Source: JAACFF01 sp963701435 (GTDB lineage: Bacteria; Chloroflexota; Anaerolineae; Promineifilales; Promineifilaceae). From it: a DNA stretch of 64,000 bases. A program made the position numbers and the translations under genes. Of this stretch, positions 1-9,350 are shown piece by piece; the stretch's first letter is position 1; each line of letters opens with the position of its first letter. The DNA lies in NCBI GenBank assembly GCA_963701435.1, contig CAVPAL010000011.1, positions 14,621 through 78,620 of the forward strand, in the 5' to 3' direction. The notes beneath the pieces are model-generated. The model was given only the letters and a program-made list of their open reading frames with translations. It did no database searches and was not told where the DNA came from.

Positions 1-15
1 ACCAACACCGTCCTA

Positions 16-138
16 CGCTAAGGAATGAAAATTTAATAACTTGCGTAACTTCATCTTCCCGGAAGCTTCTTTTACAAGGAGTTTCACCAAGGCAGCTTCC
101 GGGAAGATCAGACACTAATTTAATTCTCGTTCCTAAGG
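16..138. repeat. MITE-like inverted repeat upstream of the ABC permease
   Basis: Two nested inverted repeats are visible. The inner arms are perfect over 15 bp (53-67 and 94-108, core TTCCCGGAAGCT / AGCTTCCGGGAA). The outer arms, imperfect over about 20 bp, begin CTAAGGAATGAAAATT on the left and read CTTAGGAACGAGAATT on the reverse strand at the right. The shape fits a small non-autonomous element or foldback repeat. The right arm contains the AAGGAG (135-140) that serves as ribosome binding site of the next gene. A related TTCCCGGAA/TTCCGGGAA hairpin lies at 22085-22117. Confidence 0.55.
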
Positions 139-145
139 AGACAAA

Positions 146-1837
146 TTGCGCCATTTGCTGAGCCGGTATGCCTTTTTGGTTTACCTGGCGCCCATTCTCT
201 TTTTTATCTTGTTTTATTTTTACCCACTAGGGGCGATCTTTGGTTTAAGTTTTGCGCCGGATGGAAACGTGGATCTGTCAACGCTCAGCAAGCTGGTAGA
301 AACGCATTATTATTTAAAAACGCTTTGGTTCACAACCTGGCAGGCTTTGCTGTCTACCTTGCTGGTTTTGACGTTGGCCTTGCCGGGCGCTTATGTGTTT
401 GCGCGCTATCGCTTTCGGGGCAAAACCAGCCTGAAAGCCCTCAGTACGCTGCCCTTTGTGCTGCCCACCGTCGTGGTGGCCAACGCCTTCCTGGCTTTGT
501 TAGGGCCGGGCGGATTGCTGAACCAGTGGCTGATGAACCTGTTTAACCTGGCCCAGCCGCCGATCCAGATCAATCACACCATCTGGATGATTTTGCTGGC
601 GCATATTTTTTATAACTACAGCGTGGCGCTGCGCATCATCAGCAGTTCCTGGCAGAACCTCGGTCCTGACCTCAGCCAGGCGGCCCAAATGTTGGGCGCT
701 TCACCGATCCGCGCGTTTTGGCATGTGACTGTGCCCTTGTTACGGCCGTCTATTATGGCAGCGGCCGTACTCGTTTTTATCTTTTGTTTTACCAGCTTCG
801 GCGTCATCTTGATTTTGGGCGGGCCGCGCTTTGCCACCCTGGAAGTAGAAATTTACCGCCAGGCGGTTAATCTCTTCAATCTGCAAATCGCGGCGGCGCT
901 TTCTCTACTGCAAATAATATTTACCCTGATCTTGATGTGGTTTTATTCCCGTACCCAATCCCGCTTGAGCGTAGCGCTAAAACTCAAGTCAAGCCGGGCC
1001 GTTGAAAAACCCATCCGCACCTTCAAAGATCGGCTTATCGTCTATGGCAACCTGGTTTTTATGCTGGTGCTGCTGGGCCTGCCGCTGCTGGCTCTGGTGG
1101 CACGTTCGTTCAGCGGGCAAAGCGGCTGGACGCTGCGTTTTTACCAGGAACTGTTTATCAATCGTCAAAATTCGCTCTTTTTTATACCACCGGGCGCGGC
1201 AATTCTGAATTCAACGGCCGTTGCTTTAACATCGATGGCGCTGGCGGTGGCGCTCGGAATCCTCAGCGCGCTTTTGCTCACGCGCCGCGGGTTTTCAAAA
1301 CATGGTGGAAGCAGTTGGATAAACTGGTTAGACCCCTTGTTTATGCTGCCGTTGGCGACTTCGGCCGTGACGCTTGGCTTTGGTTATATCATTGCGCTGG
1401 ATAAACCGCCGCTCAACCTGCGCAGTTCACTGATCTTGATTCCAATTGCCCATACCCTCGTGGCGATCCCCTTTGTGATTCGGAGTTTGCTGCCGTCCAT
1501 GCGCAGCATCAATCCCCGCCTGCGTGAAGCTGCCTCCATTCTGGGCGCCAATCCACAGCAGGTCTGGCTGCATGTGGATTGGCCCTTAATCAGGCGTGCG
1601 GTGCTGGTGGGGGCGGTGTTCGCATTCACAATCAGCATGGGTGAATTTGGCGCGACGCTGTTTATTGCGCGCCCGCAGACGCCCACCATGCCGGTGGCGA
1701 TTTTCCGTTTTTTAAGCCAGCCAGGTGCGCTCAATTATGGGCAGGCGCTGGCCATGAGCAGCCTATTAATGCTGGTTTGCGCAGTTGGATTTGTAGCGAT
1801 CGAACGCTTCCGCGTGGGTGATGAAGGCGAATTTTGA
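146..1837 (+). CDS. Iron/thiamine-type ABC transporter permease, two fused permease halves
   Basis: Membrane-embedded permease of the ThiP/AfuB/FbpB class (binding-protein-dependent ABC importers for Fe(III) or thiamine), 563 residues. Two homologous halves are fused, each with about six hydrophobic segments and an EAA loop that contacts the ATPase: QAAQMLGASPIRAFW near residue 180 and EAASILGANPQQVW near residue 460. The start is TTG at 146, chosen because AAGGAG lies 5 nt upstream and an N-terminal membrane segment follows at once. Neither the binding protein nor the ATPase is downstream; the binding protein may lie left of the window. Substrate cannot be told from sequence; iron or thiamine is inferred from family. 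Confidence 0.85.
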   Translation: MRHLLSRYAFLVYLAPILFFILFYFYPLGAIFGLSFAPDGNVDLSTLSKLVETHYYLKTLWFTTWQALLSTLLVLTLALPGAYVFARYRFRGKTSLKALSTLPFVLPTVVVANAFLALLGPGGLLNQWLMNLFNLAQPPIQINHTIWMILLAHIFYNYSVALRIISSSWQNLGPDLSQAAQMLGASPIRAFWHVTVPLLRPSIMAAAVLVFIFCFTSFGVILILGGPRFATLEVEIYRQAVNLFNLQIAAALSLLQIIFTLILMWFYSRTQSRLSVALKLKSSRAVEKPIRTFKDRLIVYGNLVFMLVLLGLPLLALVARSFSGQSGWTLRFYQELFINRQNSLFFIPPGAAILNSTAVALTSMALAVALGILSALLLTRRGFSKHGGSSWINWLDPLFMLPLATSAVTLGFGYIIALDKPPLNLRSSLILIPIAHTLVAIPFVIRSLLPSMRSINPRLREAASILGANPQQVWLHVDWPLIRRAVLVGAVFAFTISMGEFGATLFIARPQTPTMPVAIFRFLSQPGALNYGQALAMSSLLMLVCAVGFVAIERFRVGDEGEF

Positions 1838-2061
1838 CGTTCCCCAAAAAAGCGGATACAAAGTTAAGGCATAGCCCACTTTTTTCGGAGGGAAAAATGA
1901 CGGCAAAAATCAAAACCTGTAAAGATAATGTTTCCAATCCATGACAATCATCATCAATATTTGTGACATCCAGGTCTGGCACAAAGTGTGCTGCCACTTT
2001 ATCATGAATGAAAGCCGTAGCAGGTGACGAATTCACATATTCTTATTAAGGAAGGCACCAG
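1838..2061. other. Intergenic region with a 15-codon ORF
   Basis: Between the permease and the cytochrome the only notable element is a 15-residue ORF at 1897-1944 (starts MTAKIKTCKDN) preceded by an excellent GGAGGGAAAA ribosome binding site. It could be a leader peptide or the remains of the missing ATPase gene; it matches nothing I recognise. No terminator hairpin is evident. Confidence 0.3.
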
Positions 2062-3327
2062 ATGCGCCGCGAACCAATTTTCTTCATGAGTGTATTGCTG
2101 ATAATGTGGTTTTTCTTATCGGGGTGTGCGGGAAGCCAGGGGCCGCCAGGGCTGCTGGGGCCTGCCGGCCCACCAGGCCCTCTGGGGCCAGTCGGACCTG
2201 CAGGACAAGACGCTACAGCCAGCCAGACGTTTATAGGCTCTGCAGAATGTGGCTCATGCCACGAAGATATCACTGCCAGTTTCAACCTCTCAGGACATTC
2301 CCACGCTCTGACAAAAATCGAGAACGGCCAAACCCCGGAAATTCCTTACGCCGAAATCAGCGGCGGTTTGCCCGGACCACCAGAGGGGCAAACCTGGGAT
2401 GACGTAGCCTATGTGATCGGCGGTTATGGCTGGAAAGCACTGTTTGTCGCCAAAGATGGTACCATAATCACCGGCGATGAGTCAGCCACAACCCAATACA
2501 ATTTTGCAAATGAAGCTGTCGATGCAGCGGCCGCCTGGGCGCCTTACCATCCGGGCGAGCAAATTCCCTTTGACTGCGGCGTCTGCCACACGACAGGATA
2601 TGCGCCCCAGGGTCATCAGGACAATCTGGAAGGTATTGCCGGCACCTGGGCTTTGCCGGGTATCCAGTGCGAGCGCTGTCATGGGCCGGGTAGTCGCCAC
2701 GCCGAGGATCCCCAGGGCGTGCAGATGGTTGTTGAGCGCGCCTCGCAATTGTGTGGCGACTGCCACGTACGCGACAACCCCGCCCTCATCGACGCCAGCG
2801 ACGGCTTTGAGAGGCATCAGCTTCAGTTTGAAGATTTGTATAATTCGCGCCATTTTGCACTGGACTGCATCGACTGCCATGATCCCCATGCCAGCGCCGT
2901 TTTTGCTGATGAGACGGTGAACCCTAACCAGGGAATCCGCCAGAGTTGCGAAACTTGCCATTGGCAAAATGAGGCAGTGCAAAACAACCGCAAACATTTA
3001 GGGGTAGACTGCATTGACTGCCACATGCCGCCTATGGCCAAGTCGGCTCAGGGAAATCTGGATTTATTCATTGCTGATGTACGCTCGCACCAGTTCGCGA
3101 TCAATACCGATCCCACAGCGGCGCAGTTTAGCGACGACGGCCTGTTTGTCAGGCCATACCTGACATTATCTTATGCTTGTGGTCATTGCCATAACGGCCG
3201 CGACGGAGACAAACTGGATTTGGAGACGCTGGCAAGCATGGCTGAGGGGTATCATACCAAACCGACGCCCACACCAGAGTCCAGTCCAACGCCAGAAACG
3301 GCCGTTACGCCCACACCTGAATCTTAA
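2062..3327 (+). CDS. Octaheme c-type cytochrome lipoprotein with collagen-like linker
   Basis: Exported electron-transfer protein of 421 residues. A signal peptide ends in the lipobox LSGC (Cys about residue 22), so it is probably a membrane-anchored lipoprotein. A short Gly-Pro-rich collagen-like tract (GxxGPxGP units, residues about 25-48) follows. Eight CxxCH heme sites then follow: CGSCH, CGVCH, CERCH, CGDCH, CIDCH, CETCH, CIDCH and CGHCH. The arrangement and the YVIGGYGWKA segment match the cytochrome c554-like multiheme family. The C-terminus is a Thr-Pro-Glu repeat, likely a surface linker. The start is ATG 2062 after AAGGAAGG. It is probably cotranscribed with the next cytochrome, 30 bp downstream, suggesting a shared respiratory or extracellular electron-transfer role. 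The donor and acceptor are unknown. Confidence 0.88.
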   Translation: MRREPIFFMSVLLIMWFFLSGCAGSQGPPGLLGPAGPPGPLGPVGPAGQDATASQTFIGSAECGSCHEDITASFNLSGHSHALTKIENGQTPEIPYAEISGGLPGPPEGQTWDDVAYVIGGYGWKALFVAKDGTIITGDESATTQYNFANEAVDAAAAWAPYHPGEQIPFDCGVCHTTGYAPQGHQDNLEGIAGTWALPGIQCERCHGPGSRHAEDPQGVQMVVERASQLCGDCHVRDNPALIDASDGFERHQLQFEDLYNSRHFALDCIDCHDPHASAVFADETVNPNQGIRQSCETCHWQNEAVQNNRKHLGVDCIDCHMPPMAKSAQGNLDLFIADVRSHQFAINTDPTAAQFSDDGLFVRPYLTLSYACGHCHNGRDGDKLDLETLASMAEGYHTKPTPTPESSPTPETAVTPTPES

Positions 3328-3357
3328 GCATCGTCAAGGAAAAACAAGGATGAAGCC

Positions 3358-5087
3358 ATGCGCAGGATTTTAAAGTCAATCAGAAACTTCTTTTTACCTC
3401 CGGAAGGAAGCTCGATCTGGATTCGTATATTTCCTTTTGCCATTTTGGGTTTTGTTACGTTGCTCGTAGGGTACGGCAGTGTGGAAGCCTGGACCTATAC
3501 CAACTCGCCCGAATTCTGCGGTATGGCCTGCCACACCATGCCCCCTGAATACAATGCCTATTTGCGTTCACCCCATGCCCGCGTGCGCTGCGTGGAATGC
3601 CATATCGGGCGCGACGCATTCACAACGCAGTTCACGCGCAAAGCAGGCGATTTACGTCACGTCGTTCTTAATATCACTCAAAATTACGAGTATCCTATCC
3701 ATACACGCGCCATGCGCCCGGCGCGAGAATCGTGTGAAACTTGCCATTTCCCTGAGAAATTCTCGGATGATAGTTTGCGCGAAATCCAACATTTTGGCGA
3801 CGAGGACGCGACAAACATTGAGCGCACGCTGCTGATCATGAAAACCGGCGGCGGCAGCCAGCGCGAAGGTTTGGGCCGGGGCATTCACTGGCATATAGAA
3901 AATGAAGTCTGGTATCTGCCTACGGATGAATTGGAGCAGGAGATTCCCTATGTGCGTGCTGTTGACGCAGAGGGCGACATCACCGAGTATTACGACATTG
4001 ATTCCGGCGTGACTCCGGATGACGTAGCCGGCAGTACTCTGGAACGTATGGACTGCATTACCTGCCACAATCGTGTCACGCACACAATTCCAACCCCTAA
4101 CGAGGCCGTAGACCAGGCTTTGAGCAAAAACCTATTGGATCGTAATCTGCCGGAAATCCGCGAGCAGGCCATCGAACGTCTACAAGCATCATATCCTGAT
4201 GCGCAATCTGCGCAAGCCGCTTTTGCTTCGTTGGCCACTTTTTACGCACAAAATTACCCTGATGTCGCAGTTGAACAGGATACGGCCGTTCAACAAGCAA
4301 GCAGCACGCTTGACGACATCTATAATCAGATCGTCTTTCCTGAGCAGAAAGCTGGATTGGGAAACGCATGCTGACAATTTGGGCCATAAAAATTCTCCCG
4401 GCTGTTTTCGCTGCCACGATGGCAAACATCTAACCGGCACAGAAGAAGCTATTCGCCTGGAGTGTAATCTTTGCCATTCTATCCCGGTCGTCTCCGACAA
4501 CCAGACGCTGGTGACGGAAATTGAACTGGTGCGCGGACCGGAACCGCCAGCCCATACCCACAGCAGTTGGATCACTTTGCATGGCGAAGGCCATCGATTC
4601 ATCGTGCGCAGCCTGTCACGCGCCCGACGATCCGCAGATGGATTACACGCAGCTTGAGGATAAGCCGCCACTTGATGGCTCTTTCTGTGGCAATCCGGCC
4701 TGTCACGGGACAGAGTGGCAATACACCGGTTTCGCTTCGCCCGCATTAGAACCGGTGCTGGCGCGGCAGCTTTATATTTTGGAACATACCAGTCCTTATT
4801 TACTGGAGGGGGTTCCACGTACCTATGAGAGTACTTTTGCGGCCATGTTCAACGGCCGTTGCCTTTTCTGTCATACTGGCCAGGAGGCAGAAGCTGGTTT
4901 GGATCTGAGCAGCTATGCCTTGTTGCTGGTTGGTAGTGAAAGTGGACCCGCCATTCTCCCCGGTGACCCGGCTAACAGCCTGCTTATTCAGCGCCAGTCC
5001 GAGCCGCGTGAGCATTTCGGCCAGGTGTTGGATGACGAATTGGCGGCCTTGGAAGCCTGGATCGCTGCCGGTGCGCCGGAAAATTAA
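3358..5087 (+). pseudogene. NapC/NirT-type multiheme cytochrome c, reading frame broken twice
   Basis: Membrane-anchored multiheme cytochrome with one N-terminal transmembrane helix (residues about 20-45), a likely quinol-oxidising partner of the preceding octaheme lipoprotein. The first frame (3358-4374) has the typical first heme CGMACHTMP, then CVECH, CETCH and CITCH. Homology moves to a second frame near 4350 (GCFRCHDGKH, CNLCH) and to a third near 4590 (CAACH, an atypical CGNPACH, CLFCH), ending at 5087. Spliced, it would be about 575 residues with nine heme motifs. The sequence between breaks is well conserved and lacks other stops, so either two 1-nt sequencing errors or a very recent inactivation is possible. 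The ending resembles a cytochrome-c-like PSD1 segment with GDPANSLL. Confidence 0.75.
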
Positions 5088-5091
5088 AAGG

Positions 5092-5491
5092 TTAGGCAAA
5101 AGCAAAATCTTCTTTGTTCCATTCCCGCATCATCTTTAGGCAGGCCTGCGGATCCAGCGAGTTGCCTATCTTGATGTGGGGGATGGAATCAATGGTTGCG
5201 TAGCGCTGTGGAAACAGCTTTAAACTTCTCCAGAAACTTGCAATCTGTTGCGCAGCTCACGGGCAAATTGACTTAGGTAATTGGCAGAAAGTAGTCAAAA
5301 ATGAAGGTCATGGAAAATCTGCCAACTCCTCGAGGAAACCGCAGGTTTCTAACTCCTCTTATTTTCAAGAACTTTCTTTTGAAAATGGCCGCTGGCAGAT
5401 CATCGTTTAAGTCATAGACGGTTTCTACGTGAGAACGGGGAATAACCAAAACCTTGTATGCATTGGGCTGCTCCAGCCTCAGGTGCTTCAT
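5092..5491 (-). pseudogene. HIT-family fragment plus an unidentified C-terminal fragment
   Basis: Two gene scraps on the minus strand. The upstream one (5273-5491) encodes NAYKVLVIPRSHVETVYDL, which is the central strand-helix of a histidine-triad (HIT) protein. It lacks the start of the fold and switches to unrelated sequence before the HxHxH site, so it cannot be active. Its tail contains a small hairpin (GAAACC-GCA-GGTTTC, 5335-5349). The second scrap (5092 to about 5240) reads as a plausible C-terminal tail (DSIPHIKIGNSLDPQACLK) ending in TAA; I do not recognise its family. They may be unrelated debris or the two ends of deleted genes. Confidence 0.4.
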
Positions 5492-6687
5492 CCCTCAAAA
5501 GCGGTCGCAAAGTCATAAAACATGTCCACCCAACGCCGTGAACCGTCAACCTCACCGTAAGATTCGCCAAAACGCAGGATGATCAGGTTCTTTTGGGGCG
5601 AGAAATAAATGAACTGGCCGTGGTTGCCCAACGCCATGAAATCGTAATTTTGCTCGTCGCGCTGGATGCCCCACCACATATATTTGTAATAGCCCTGCCC
5701 ATTGGCGAAGATGAAAGCATCGTAGTAGTAATTGGCGTAATCAACAGAGTTATCTGCTTGCGTGGACTCAGCCACCCACTCTGCCGGTATAATTTGTGTG
5801 CCGTTCCAGTCACCGTTATACAGGAACAATCGTCCGAATTTAGCAAAGTCTATGGCACGGCCGTTAATCCCGCTTTCCATTTTTTCCAAACCATTCTCAT
5901 CCAAACTCCACGACCCAGGATATGCCATGCCGACAGGCTTCCAGATTTTCTCCTGCAAATAATTGGCGACCGATGTCCCCGTAGCGCGTTCCAGAATCAT
6001 GCCCAGCAGCAGCGGATGGTAGTTGTTATAGTGGAATTCTTCACCGGGTAATCCAGCGATTTCCGTATCTTCCAATGCCAACTGGCGCAAATCGGGATAG
6101 TAATAGGTTTTAGCATCGTCGCCGTTGACGAAGGGAAATTCGACGTATTTGATGCCCGATGACATCATCAGCAAATCACGGATGGTAATGTTGGCAAAGG
6201 CCGGGTCGCGTTCGGCCAGTTCCGGCAGGTAATCGGTGATCGGGTCATTGACGCTGTGAATGTGACCTTCAGAGACGGCAATCCCGACCAGGGCGGATGT
6301 AAATGATTTGGCAGTCGAAAATGAAGTGACAATCGAGTCGCGGCTGGCGCCGTTGAAATATTGTTCGTACAAGATGGCGTCACCTTGAATCACGATGAAG
6401 GCTTGTGTGCGTTTCTCCTCCAGGAACGAGTCGAAATCATCTATACCGGCAGCAGCCTCAAATTGAGTTCGGATGTGCGCTTCATCCAGGTTGAGAGAAA
6501 ACTCAAAAGGTGAGCTAGATGGCTCAAGGGCGCGTTCGGGAAACTTCTGGTAGTCGTAGACATCCGCATCCCTCCAACGCAGCAAGCGGTTTACATATTC
6601 CGCCGGGTAAGCGAGGTAAGCATACAGCAGAATGACACCGATGATAGCAAGCAAACCGATAAGGAAGTATTTGGCAAATTTTTTCAT
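5488..6687 (-). CDS. Serine hydrolase, beta-lactamase class C / 6-aminohexanoate hydrolase type
   Basis: A 399-residue hydrolase of the beta-lactamase/penicillin-binding fold. An N-terminal hydrophobic helix (residues about 5-25) exports or anchors it. The nucleophile motif SxxK is STAK in TSFSTAKSF (about residue 130), and the second motif is YNN in FHYNNYHPLL. The segment NGDWNGTQIIPAEWV is typical of the NylB-like branch (6-aminohexanoate-dimer hydrolase, esterases). The substrate cannot be inferred; it is probably an extracytoplasmic esterase, amidase or peptidase. It is the last gene of a minus-strand series that contains two further serine hydrolases of the same fold. Confidence 0.85.
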   Translation of the reverse strand: MKKFAKYFLIGLLAIIGVILLYAYLAYPAEYVNRLLRWRDADVYDYQKFPERALEPSSSPFEFSLNLDEAHIRTQFEAAAGIDDFDSFLEEKRTQAFIVIQGDAILYEQYFNGASRDSIVTSFSTAKSFTSALVGIAVSEGHIHSVNDPITDYLPELAERDPAFANITIRDLLMMSSGIKYVEFPFVNGDDAKTYYYPDLRQLALEDTEIAGLPGEEFHYNNYHPLLLGMILERATGTSVANYLQEKIWKPVGMAYPGSWSLDENGLEKMESGINGRAIDFAKFGRLFLYNGDWNGTQIIPAEWVAESTQADNSVDYANYYYDAFIFANGQGYYKYMWWGIQRDEQNYDFMALGNHGQFIYFSPQKNLIILRFGESYGEVDGSRRWVDMFYDFATAFEG

Positions 6688-6802
6688 TTGGACATCTCCT
6701 CAGAAACTGATCTCTTTCAAGGGGACGAGTGTAACTGAAGTTTAGAACGATGAGTACTCACAAGGACTTCTTGTCCCAAAAAGCCCCTATGAGTAAACAA
6801 AA

Positions 6803-8818
6803 TCATATCCGGTAGCCCAGCAAATTCCAATAGTGCGCCCACCAGATGCCTGCAAAGACAGCCAGCGTAACAAGGGTGTAGTGTACACGGGAGCCAACCT
6901 TCCACCAGCCTTTGATCCAGGCCAGGACGGCGAAAATCGGCAAGGCCAACGCCAGCATGGCGGGCAGGAGCATACTACTCAGGGATTCGACCATATCTGG
7001 GGTGAGACCCCACACAAAATTGGGTAACGTTCCGCCATAGAGCACACCGAAATCTCGCAGCAGGAATAATACCAGCATGCCGGCGACCAGCGTGGCCCAG
7101 CAACGAGCGGCAACAGCGCCCCATGAAATCGGCTTCTGCGTAGATTGTTGGCGCAATTTGCGGATCAGCGCGCCCAGCGGCCAGATAACGATTGTGGAAA
7201 TAAGCATTGTGATCATCAGAAGTAGCGCCAGCGCAATCAATATTCTCTGGAAAGTTTGGGTTTCATACCAGGCGAGTTTGGCAAACGTGCTGTGATAACC
7301 CTGCCCTGAAATCATCTGGATGATGTGACTGGATTCATCCTGGACAAAAGCCAGTTGTCCTTTGCCGTCAACCCGCTCGAAAAACAGTGGTTCGACTTCC
7401 ACCCACAGGCTGGCGCCTTCAAACCCGCCCATGACGCTGCTGCGCTCGCCGCCCATTCCCGTAGCCGCGATAGACAGGTTACCCTCATCGGTGGCTGTCA
7501 CTTCGACCAGTTGCGAGAAGAAATACATGGATTTGCCAAAGGTTGTCGCGTCTGCTTGCAAGGGGCGATAAGTCCCGGCGAACTGGTTGGCGCGTGCTTG
7601 ATGATCTGCCATCGGGACAGGCGCAGTAGAGCCAGCGGCCGGGTAATATTGATCGAGGAATGCAGTGACGATGTCCATGCGCAAGTTCGCGTCACCCGAG
7701 TTATAGCTGATGAAGAATCCCATCTCCTGATCGGGGAACAAGACCATGCGGCTGCGGGAGCCAATGCCGTCGCCATCGCGGAGGAAAAGTTGACGGCCGT
7801 TTTCCAAATGTTCGAACAATCCATAAGAAATCCCGCTTGTTTGGAGATGGGGCGCAAATTGCCGCGTGAACATCAGCTCAACGGTGGCTTCATTCAGGAT
7901 TTGTGCGCCGGCATAGTCGCCGCCGTTCAAGAGCGCCAGCATGAACGGGTTCATGTCGGCGGCTGTCGTCCGCAGTCCGCCCGAAGGGCCATAACGGGTG
8001 TAAAAGTTCAGTACGGGTTCCTGATGTCCGTTCTGGAATTCGTACCCGGTCGCCTGGCGGCTGAGCAGTTCTTCAGGCGGAGGCTGCACAAAGGTACTGC
8101 TCGTCATGCCGAGCGGAACCAGGATGTGCTCAGCCATATACTGCTCAAACGGCAAGCCGCTGATTTCCTGGGTCAGGTAGCCGCCCAAGTTGGCGGCGTA
8201 ATCGCCGTAGGTCATATATTGACCAGGGGGATAGAGTTGGATTGGGGCGTAAGTTTCGAGCAGTTCACCCAGCGGTCGCAAATCATCCTGAGTCTGAGCC
8301 GCAATGCCGATCATGCGGGTCTCGAATCCATCAGTGTGCGTCAGCAAGTTGGCGAAGGTCAGGGGTTCGTCGAAATTGGTTTTGAGTGGAAACGCTTTGA
8401 AGTAGGGGCGGACATCCTCGTGCAAATCAATCAGCCCTCGTTCATTAAGCTGCAAAACGCCCACGGCGGCGAAAGCCTTGGCCAGGGAGGCTGTGATAAG
8501 CACGGTTTGTTCAGGATCGAAAGGCGTCTGCGTTTCCAGGTCGGCGTAGCCGTACCCCTTGGAGAAGAAGACCTGACCATCTTTGACCATGGTGAATGCC
8601 ACGCCGGGGATGTGGTGGGTTTCCATCTGTTCAGCCAAGTAGGCGTCGAGGAAGGCTTCGAATTCGACCGGGTCGGTGAGGGTAGACGGCCGTTTCCCAA
8701 TTTCATTCTCAGTCGCTGTCTTTCGTGGTTCAGCAGCAACGGCCGTTGGCAGAACCAGGCCCGCGAGCATAATTACCAGCATCAAAACGGATACAAAGCG
8801 CCTAATATTTTTGTTCAT
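6803..8818 (-). CDS. Serine hydrolase with C-terminal membrane helices
   Basis: A 671-residue protein with a Sec signal peptide (residues 1-29, ending TAVAAEP), a beta-lactamase-fold domain and a C-terminal membrane region. The SxxK motif is SLAK in ITASLAKAFA, and YAN in TYGDYAANLGG fits the second motif. An alpha/beta extension follows residues about 400-500, then four to five hydrophobic helices from about 520 to the end. This combination is common among uncharacterised Chloroflexota and Bacteroidota serine hydrolases. A weak internal paralogue lies at 11258-13151 with the same layout. A 509-residue open frame on the opposite strand is an antisense shadow. Confidence 0.85.
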   Translation of the reverse strand: MNKNIRRFVSVLMLVIMLAGLVLPTAVAAEPRKTATENEIGKRPSTLTDPVEFEAFLDAYLAEQMETHHIPGVAFTMVKDGQVFFSKGYGYADLETQTPFDPEQTVLITASLAKAFAAVGVLQLNERGLIDLHEDVRPYFKAFPLKTNFDEPLTFANLLTHTDGFETRMIGIAAQTQDDLRPLGELLETYAPIQLYPPGQYMTYGDYAANLGGYLTQEISGLPFEQYMAEHILVPLGMTSSTFVQPPPEELLSRQATGYEFQNGHQEPVLNFYTRYGPSGGLRTTAADMNPFMLALLNGGDYAGAQILNEATVELMFTRQFAPHLQTSGISYGLFEHLENGRQLFLRDGDGIGSRSRMVLFPDQEMGFFISYNSGDANLRMDIVTAFLDQYYPAAGSTAPVPMADHQARANQFAGTYRPLQADATTFGKSMYFFSQLVEVTATDEGNLSIAATGMGGERSSVMGGFEGASLWVEVEPLFFERVDGKGQLAFVQDESSHIIQMISGQGYHSTFAKLAWYETQTFQRILIALALLLMITMLISTIVIWPLGALIRKLRQQSTQKPISWGAVAARCWATLVAGMLVLFLLRDFGVLYGGTLPNFVWGLTPDMVESLSSMLLPAMLALALPIFAVLAWIKGWWKVGSRVHYTLVTLAVFAGIWWAHYWNLLGYRI

Positions 8819-8972
8819 TTCTATCTCCTGTTTGGCCCATGCTCTTCACCTTAAATGGTTTAGAAATTGGGTCTAAAATTTATTCCTGGCTTGCTAATGT
8901 TGATAAAATCATACTGTCCACAAGACATTTGCACATCGAGAGAATCCATCATTTCGCCCGTGAAAAACAAAC

Positions 8973-9002
8973 AAAAAAAGAGACTGCCAATTGAGCAGTC
9001 TC
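8973..9002 (-). terminator. Rho-independent terminator
   Basis: An 8-bp stem, GAGACTGC / GCAGTCTC (8980-8987 with 8995-9002), is followed on the minus strand by seven U (A-tract 8973-8979). It is correctly placed to end transcripts reading leftward from the CPBP/RDD genes. A hairpin of similar design lies at 13636-13657. Of the rest of the 8819-9106 gap, I see only A/T-rich promoter-like sequence for the hydrolase to the left. Confidence 0.75.
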
Positions 9003-9106
9003 CGCTATTCGAGGTGAGTAAAAATACTTAGCCTATGTTCCCAAAACAATTTTGCTATCAGTTATATAAGCTTGCTTGCCTGGGCGAATTGCCCGGCAGC
9101 CCTCAT

Positions 9107-9345
9107 TCAAGTGCGTCGCAGCACCAGCGTTTTCACGATTAAATCGTGGAGACTTTGGCGGCGCGGCGTAATGAGCGTCAAAACAAAATAGAAAGCCATC
9201 AGCACCAAGAGAATGGCGAACCCAACCCGAAATGGGGGATCGGATTCGGCAAACAACGGCGTTGGCAGCAGAAATGAGAGATGACCAATTTCAAAAAATG
9301 CCATTTTGCAGGCTGTGCGCCAAATGATGGTGTACTGCTTTGACC
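9107..9345 (-). pseudogene. RDD-family membrane protein, C-terminal remnant
   Basis: About 80 codons encode the conserved end of RDD membrane proteins: FFEIGHLSFLLP, PPFRVGFAILLVLMAFYF and the terminal TPRRQSLHDLIVKTLVL. The RDD signature itself and the first membrane helices are missing: upstream the sequence runs straight into the 3' end of the CPBP gene. A deletion seems to have joined the two genes. Function lost. Confidence 0.6.
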
Positions 9346-9350
9346 TGGCA

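Noticed and set aside
1897..1944. 15-codon ORF as a gene
   Set aside because: A fine ribosome binding site but no homology and very short; kept only as a note on the intergenic region.
7325..8854. A 509-residue open frame on the plus strand
   Set aside because: It is antisense to the serine hydrolase at 6803-8818, which has clear motifs and a signal peptide; the long frame reflects codon bias.
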